Assembly (NCBI GenBank): GCA_009775365.1
Contig: VSPM01000078.1
Span: forward strand, 1-11,505
Source of the DNA: Muribaculaceae bacterium
Lineage (GTDB): Bacteria; Bacteroidota; Bacteroidia; Bacteroidales; Muribaculaceae
DNA: 11,505 nt
Direction: 5' to 3'
Part shown: positions 7,462-11,505 of the stretch, one piece after another
How positions within the stretch are numbered: position 1 is the stretch's first letter
How the letters are laid out: the number at the start of each line of letters is the position of its first letter
The notes under the pieces: generated by a model
Databases searched by the model: none
The model's input: only the letters and a program-made list of their open reading frames with translations
Told to the model about the DNA's origin: nothing
Program-made: the position numbers and the translations under genes

Positions 7462-7590
7462 TCATTGTGTATGATTACTCATCAGTACATATTCATAACG
7501 TTGACGGGGATTGTTTGGTTTAACCCTCACAATGAAAACTTGTGAATGCGGCTCTCTCTTGGATGTGCTCGACACAATGGGTATTTCCAT
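7462..7590 (-). CDS. Doubtful 42-codon small ORF
   Basis: From ATG 7590 the frame reads MEIPIVSSTS... to ...EYVLMSNHTQ. The frame is open back to a TAG near 7702 but has no other ATG. The stretch VFIVRVKPNNPRQRYEYVLM looks more protein-like than random. It ends 32 nt before the 48-residue gene on the same strand, so the two could share a transcript. I found no promoter, and the frame could equally be a remnant. The rest of 7430-7717 shows nothing I can identify. Confidence 0.25.
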   Translation of the reverse strand: MEIPIVSSTSKREPHSQVFIVRVKPNNPRQRYEYVLMSNHTQ

Positions 7591-7717
7591 GAGCACCCTG
7601 TCGGTGCAATCTTTTGAATGAGGGCTTCCTTTAACCGCTAATACTTTGATTGTGTGTAATGATAAAACTTTAACAATTATGCAACGTATGAAGACATGCT
7701 ATAGTTTAACAATCATT

Positions 7718-10153
7718 TTAGATGAAAAGATTTACATTGGAATTTTCAGCACGATTCATATATGTGGCCACGCCTCCAATTGAAACATTGTCGAGCAATT
7801 CCTCTTTTGATATGCCCATCACATCCATCGACATCTGACAGGCTATGAATTCAACTCCACTGGCTATGGCCATGTCTCTCAATGCTTCGAGCGACTCGAT
7901 GTTTTTGTGCTTCATGACATAGCGCATCATTTTTGGCCCGATTCCTGCCATATTCATTTTCGACAATTTCAACTTCATTGAGTCGGAAGGAAGCATCATG
8001 CCGAACATTTTTCCAAATATATCTTTCTTCGTCTTCGGTTTATTCGATTTCTTGATTGCGTTAAGCCCCCAGAATGTAAAAAATATGGATACTTTCTTAC
8101 CTGTGGCTGCGGCACCGTTTGCAAGCACGAATGTAGCGAGAGCTTTGTCGAGATCATCGCTGAATAATATGAATGATTTCCCTTTGCCGGATGAGTTTGT
8201 GTAACCTTGATTTTCTGTTTTCTCTCCCTTCTTGATTTGAATCACATGAATCCCTTTTTCAGAATGATGAGATACAAAATTGTTGCCCGTGGATTCACAC
8301 CATGCTTTCGCATCAGCAACAAATCCCGGATCGGTTGCATAAATCTGAAGAGTTTCTCCTTTGGAAGCTGATTCCATTGCCTGCTTGAGTTTCAATATCG
8401 GGCCCGGACACAACAGCCCGCATGCGTCTACACTTATAATGTTGTTATTATGTCCGGACATAGTTTTATCCTTGCTATTCATTGAACATTTAGGCGGCGT
8501 AGAAATTTCGGCAGTGGACTGTTTGTATGTCTTTAAACCTCCAATAAGATTCCTTACATCTTTATATCCGTTTAGTTTCAGAATATTAGAGGCAAGATAG
8601 CCTCGAAGTCCGACTCCGCAATACAGAACAATGGGCTTGTCTGACGGAATCTTTGCAAGATGGCTGCGAAGGGAGTCAAGAGGAATATTGGTTGCTCCTT
8701 CGATTGCGCCGGTTGCAAACTCGTCAGGCGTGCGCACGTCAATAAGAGTTATTGTTCTCTTGTCGAGGTCTTTGAGTTCACGCCAATATATAGGCGACAT
8801 CCTGCCGGTAAGTATGTTCTCGGCTACGTATCCTGCCATTGCCACGGGATCTTTGGCCGAAGAATAGGGTGGGGCGTAGGCATGTTCAGTGTTTATAAGT
8901 TCCGTTACACTCCCATTGCGCTTTATTACTTGAGCAAACATGTCGATTCTTTTGTCTACACCGTCATAGCCGACAATTTGCGCTCCAAACAATTTGCCGT
9001 TGTCGGGGGAGAACACCACTTTAATAGAAATAGGAGTGGCTCCCGGATAATACCCTGCATGAGAGAACGGATGAATTGTTGCAGTTTTGTATGCTACATT
9101 GTCCTGGGCAAGACGTTTCGCAGGCAGTCCGGTAGAAGCGACTGTCAGGTCGAATACCTTTGCAATAGAGGTTCCGATTGCGCCCTCATATTCTTTTTTG
9201 TTTCCAAACACCATATTGTCTGCCACAATACGGGCTTGCCGGTTTGCCGGGCCGGCAAGATAATTCAGCCAGGGCTCTTCAGTAAGAGGGTGAGGAAATT
9301 CAATGGCATCGCCCACTGCATATATATTTTCATCCGAAGTCTGTAGATATGGGTTGACTGATATCCCACCTCGTTTGCCAATTTTCAGGCCGGCATCTAA
9401 AGCAAGTGACGTGAGTGGTCTGACTCCAATGGAAAGAATGACAATATCTACGTCAATATTGTCGCCTGACTTGAATTGCACATTAATGCCATTGCTGCCA
9501 CGACTGAATGAAGACACTGCAGTCTCGAGATATAACTTTACGCCGTTGCTGAGGAGATGCTGGTGAACAATTGCCGCCATGGAGTAGTCAATCGGGGCCA
9601 TTACTTGATTGGCCATTTCAATAACCGACACATCTATTCCTGCTTCTTTAAGATTTTCGGCCATCTCAAGGCCGATAAAACCGGCTCCTATTATTGCCGC
9701 CCGCTTTATTGAATTATTGGTGATATATGATTTTACAGCATCTGTGTCGGCAACATTGCGAAGCGTGAATATCCCATCTGAATCTATCCCGGGAAGAGGT
9801 GGCCTCACAGGTGTCGCTCCCGGCGACAGCAACAGGCGGTCGTATGACTCAGTGTAAATTGACCCGTCAGGAGATTTTACTTCAACTGTCATCTTATCAG
9901 GATGAATGGCTATGACCTCAGATTTTGTGCGGATGTCAATATTAAATCTGGTAGAGAAAACTTCAGGCGACTGCACGAATAGTTTTTCTCTTTCGCTGAT
10001 GGCGCCTCCAATATAATAAGGAAGCCCGCAATTGGCATATGAGATATATTCCCCCTTTTCAAGAAGGATTATCTCATCTTTTTCCGTCAGTCTTCTTATT
10101 CTTGCGGCGGCAGTTGCTCCTCCTGCCACACCACCTATGATTATATGTTTCAT
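7718..10153 (-). CDS. Four-domain sulfur enzyme: CoA-disulfide reductase-like flavoprotein + rhodanese + TusA + DrsE
   Basis: 811 residues in four modules. (1) About 1-450: pyridine nucleotide-disulfide oxidoreductase of the CoA-disulfide/NADH oxidase type, with FAD loop G7-G-V-A-G-G, redox cysteine C42 (SYANCGLPYY), NAD(P)H loop G156-A-G-F-I-G, and FAD motif YAVGDA at 278-283. (2) About 455-545: rhodanese with active loop C512-G-V-G-L-R. (3) About 573-640: TusA/SirA with C578-G-L-L-C582-P-G-P. (4) About 658-811: DrsE_2-type domain with C772 (ACQMSMDVMG). Every module keeps a candidate thiol, so one chain could reduce CoA persulfides or polysulfides and pass sulfane sulfur from domain to domain. 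Related flavoprotein-rhodanese fusions are persulfide/polysulfide reductases; the physiological role here is inferred. There is no signal peptide, so it is cytoplasmic. It is divergent from an OxyR-like gene and has a consensus promoter next to an OxyR-type operator. Confidence 0.92.
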   Translation of the reverse strand: MKHIIIGGVAGGATAAARIRRLTEKDEIILLEKGEYISYANCGLPYYIGGAISEREKLFVQSPEVFSTRFNIDIRTKSEVIAIHPDKMTVEVKSPDGSIYTESYDRLLLSPGATPVRPPLPGIDSDGIFTLRNVADTDAVKSYITNNSIKRAAIIGAGFIGLEMAENLKEAGIDVSVIEMANQVMAPIDYSMAAIVHQHLLSNGVKLYLETAVSSFSRGSNGINVQFKSGDNIDVDIVILSIGVRPLTSLALDAGLKIGKRGGISVNPYLQTSDENIYAVGDAIEFPHPLTEEPWLNYLAGPANRQARIVADNMVFGNKKEYEGAIGTSIAKVFDLTVASTGLPAKRLAQDNVAYKTATIHPFSHAGYYPGATPISIKVVFSPDNGKLFGAQIVGYDGVDKRIDMFAQVIKRNGSVTELINTEHAYAPPYSSAKDPVAMAGYVAENILTGRMSPIYWRELKDLDKRTITLIDVRTPDEFATGAIEGATNIPLDSLRSHLAKIPSDKPIVLYCGVGLRGYLASNILKLNGYKDVRNLIGGLKTYKQSTAEISTPPKCSMNSKDKTMSGHNNNIISVDACGLLCPGPILKLKQAMESASKGETLQIYATDPGFVADAKAWCESTGNNFVSHHSEKGIHVIQIKKGEKTENQGYTNSSGKGKSFILFSDDLDKALATFVLANGAAATGKKVSIFFTFWGLNAIKKSNKPKTKKDIFGKMFGMMLPSDSMKLKLSKMNMAGIGPKMMRYVMKHKNIESLEALRDMAIASGVEFIACQMSMDVMGISKEELLDNVSIGGVATYMNRAENSNVNLFI

Positions 10154-10176
10154 ATTTACTTAATTTTATTTTTTTG

Positions 10177-10208
10177 CAAAAGTAGGCATTGAATGATAGA
10201 TTAACAAA
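10177..10208 (-). promoter_or_regulatory. Consensus promoter of the four-domain sulfur enzyme
   Basis: Read on the minus strand, TTTG (10208-10205) is followed after 20 nt by TACTTTTG (10184-10177). Both boxes match the Bacteroidota consensus exactly. Transcription should start near 10170, giving a leader of about 20 nt before the ATG at 10153. Confidence 0.8.
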
Positions 10209-10242
10209 TGATTTTTGCTATCTTCGCATAGACAAAATCTAT
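10196..10242. promoter_or_regulatory. OxyR-type operator array in the divergent intergenic region
   Basis: ATAG-N7-CTAT at 10228-10242 matches the OxyR half-operator. Going left at 10-11 nt steps are CTAT (10218), a degenerate AATG (10207) and ATAG (10196). Known OxyR sites are ATAG-N7-CTAT pairs separated by 7 nt; here the gap is 6. The array reaches the -33 box of the sulfur-enzyme promoter and runs to 5 nt before the regulator's ATG, fitting activation leftwards and autorepression rightwards. Confidence 0.5.
10219..10226 (+). promoter_or_regulatory. Possible -7 element of the OxyR-like gene
   Basis: TATCTTCG differs from TAnnTTTG at one base and lies 20 nt before the ATG at 10247. No TTTG occurs at the right distance upstream. 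It overlaps the operator array, as expected for an autoregulated LysR-type gene. Confidence 0.35.
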
Positions 10243-10246
10243 TGAT

Positions 10247-11173
10247 ATGACTCTTCAGCAACTTCAATATATTATTTCCCTGAATCGACATCGCAGTTTC
10301 GCTAAGGCGGCAGAAACATGTGGAGTGACGCAACCGACACTTAGTAAAATGATTGCGAAACTCGAAGACGAACTTGATGTGAGAATCTTCAGCCGCACAA
10401 ACAAATATGTGGAACCAACTTCAATCGGCCGTAAAATTATTGCACAGGCTGAGAAGGTGGCGACGGAAGTGGGTCGCATAGAGGAATTGGTGGCTGAAAC
10501 GAAAGATCATGTATCGGGATATTTTCGGCTATCGGTCGGGCCGAGCATTGCGCCCTATATTTTGCCGGATTTCATTCGAATATATGAATCAGAGTACACA
10601 TCAGTTAGTCTGGCCATTGAAGAGATGAGGATTGAGAATATGTTTGAATCTCTATTGTCTAATAACATAGATGCAGGAATTGCAATAGGAGGTAAAAGCA
10701 AGGATGGCATTTTTGAAATACCTTTATATCAAGAGCCATTCTGGGTGTATCTTGCTGAAAATTGCAGAAGGAAATTGCCCGTATTCTCACCTGAACAATT
10801 GAGCCACGAAAATATGTGGATAATGAAAGAGGCTCAATGTCTTCGAGAGAGCGCTTTTAGTTTCTGCAAGGCGAAAGAAACCGGAAGGAGAGTGTATGAA
10901 GCCGGCAATATCGAAACCCTTGTAAGGGTGGTAGATGCAAACGGAGGTTTTACAATTATTCCTGAAATGCACATACCGTTGCTAAATACTCAGCAGAAGG
11001 AGAATGTAAGGCCGCTTGCAGGCGACCATGGAAGCCGACGCAAAGTGTCTATTTACATAAGGCATGATTATGTGAGGGAAAAGCTACTAAACACCGTTAT
11101 CGCTACAATCATAAAGATTATACCTTCGCATATGATTGAAAACTCAATTGTAAAATACGGCGTGCGCCTTTAG
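10247..11173 (+). CDS. oxyR: OxyR-like LysR-family redox regulator
   Basis: 308 residues, close to the 305 of E. coli OxyR. Residues 1-60 are a LysR winged helix-turn-helix (SFAKAAETCGVTQPTLSKMI at 17-36 covers the recognition region). The rest is a LysR substrate-binding domain, with VGPSIAPYILP at 97-107. The diagnostic feature is C198-L-R-E-S-A-F-S-F-C207: two cysteines nine residues apart, the spacing of E. coli C199 and C208 that forms the H2O2-induced disulfide, with the conserved Arg two residues after the first. The following E-T-L and GGFTIIPE also parallel OxyR. The residue before C198 is Gln, where E. coli has His198. Known targets of OxyR are peroxide defence genes; here the nearest partner is the divergent sulfur enzyme, and OxyR-type operators lie between them. 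A general LysR regulator is the alternative but fits less well. Confidence 0.82.
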   Translation: MTLQQLQYIISLNRHRSFAKAAETCGVTQPTLSKMIAKLEDELDVRIFSRTNKYVEPTSIGRKIIAQAEKVATEVGRIEELVAETKDHVSGYFRLSVGPSIAPYILPDFIRIYESEYTSVSLAIEEMRIENMFESLLSNNIDAGIAIGGKSKDGIFEIPLYQEPFWVYLAENCRRKLPVFSPEQLSHENMWIMKEAQCLRESAFSFCKAKETGRRVYEAGNIETLVRVVDANGGFTIIPEMHIPLLNTQQKENVRPLAGDHGSRRKVSIYIRHDYVREKLLNTVIATIIKIIPSHMIENSIVKYGVRL

Positions 11174-11174
11174 C

Positions 11175-11362
11175 ATAGTTAATGACACAAGTAGCAAAAA
11201 TAAAAGAATATATGCTTGTGAAGTATTTTTGAGGATATTTTCCTCTTGAGCAAAAGAGTTTAGCGGGCTAAACGACTGAACGAAAGCGAAAAATAGACCC
11301 GGAAGGCGAGCAAGGATATATTCGCCCGAAGGGCTAATTTGAGAATTAATCATATAGTTAAT
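11175..11362. repeat. Hairpin-rich intergenic segment between 9-bp direct repeats
   Basis: ATAGTTAAT occurs at 11175-11183 and 11354-11362. Between the copies are several short hairpins: GAGGA/TCCTC (11231-11245), GTTTAGC/GCTAAAC (11258-11273) and GCCC/GGGC (11324-11334). No terminal inverted repeats were found. It may contain the regulator's transcription end or be a small repeat element. A 69-codon minus-strand frame here has no other support. Confidence 0.35.
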
Positions 11363-11399
11363 TTTTGTAAGCTACTAATTTTTAATGAAGTTGTTTAAA

Positions 11400-11505
11400 C
11401 TAATTTGATTTGTGAAATTTTTTAAGGAAAATAACGATAAAAGCAAGGAAGTTCCAACCTTTCCAGCTGGAGACGGTGGTATCGAAGCGGTTGAGTACGG
11501 CTTTG
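11400..11505 (-). CDS. C-terminal end of a probable DDE transposase, cut by the window edge
   Basis: The last 34 codons of a minus-strand gene enter from the right edge and stop with TAG at 11402-11400. The fragment contains N-R-F-D-T-T, then S-S-W-K-G-W-N-F-L-A-F, and a hydrophobic, Lys-rich end. This Trp/Phe pattern resembles the C-terminus of IS4-like DDE transposases common in Bacteroidota. The family is uncertain from so little sequence. If correct, an insertion sequence begins between about 11340 and 11400 and continues to the right. The end repeats cannot be checked because the other end is outside. Confidence 0.5.
   Translation of the reverse strand, partial: KAVLNRFDTTVSSWKGWNFLAFIVIFLKKFHKSN

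Noticed and set aside
7593..7607. GCACC/GGTGC hairpin as terminator of the sulfur enzyme
   Set aside because: Only 5 bp, no T-tract in the right direction, and more than 100 nt from the stop.
7532..7621. 29-codon plus-strand frame starting MKTCECGSLL
   Set aside because: Too short, no promoter, and overlapping an equally plausible minus-strand frame.
8660..9346. 228-codon plus-strand frame opposite the sulfur enzyme
   Set aside because: It is antisense to the well-supported flavoprotein and rhodanese modules, and its Cys/Arg/His-rich composition looks like a shadow.
11144..11353. 69-codon minus-strand frame in the hairpin-rich region
   Set aside because: It overlaps the end of the OxyR-like gene and runs through the hairpins; no start or domain support.

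Overview
The window looks like chromosomal DNA of a gut-type member of the Bacteroidales, possibly Muribaculaceae or a relative. This is inferred from Bacteroidota-type promoters (TTTG about 20 nt before TAnnTTTG), the absence of Shine-Dalgarno sequences, AT-rich leaders and the protein families present. I see no rRNA, tRNA or CRISPR array.

Layout. Positions 1-50 hold the terminator of a gene lying to the left. A small thioredoxin with a CPHC active site follows (159-446), and then a perfect 15-bp hairpin. From 606 to 3663 there is a clear two-gene operon with a consensus promoter and a strong terminator. Its first gene is a membrane protein in which NapH-like and NapG-like ferredoxin modules are fused through an internal twin-arginine segment. 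Its second gene is a Tat-exported lipoprotein aldo/keto reductase carrying two ferredoxin-type clusters. Together they suggest a quinol-to-periplasm electron route feeding an unknown carbonyl substrate. A lipoprotein nitroreductase with its own -7 box comes next (3827-4468), followed by two secreted glycoside hydrolases in tandem, GH43-like and GH30 (4546-7187). These end at a 14-bp terminator that probably serves both strands.

On the minus strand, facing these genes, are a 48-codon small protein (7283-7429), a doubtful 42-codon frame, and a large four-domain sulfur-handling enzyme (7718-10153). That enzyme is a CoA-disulfide-reductase-like flavoprotein fused to rhodanese, TusA and DrsE domains. 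It is transcribed divergently from a LysR-type regulator (10247-11173) that keeps the OxyR redox cysteine pair with nine-residue spacing. The 93-bp intergenic region holds a consensus promoter for the enzyme and an ATAG-N7-CTAT OxyR-type operator array between the two start sites. The best reading is a redox- or persulfide-responsive divergent pair.

The right end (11174-11505) has a cluster of small hairpins between 9-bp direct repeats. After it comes the C-terminal end of what looks like a transposase, entering from the right edge on the minus strand.
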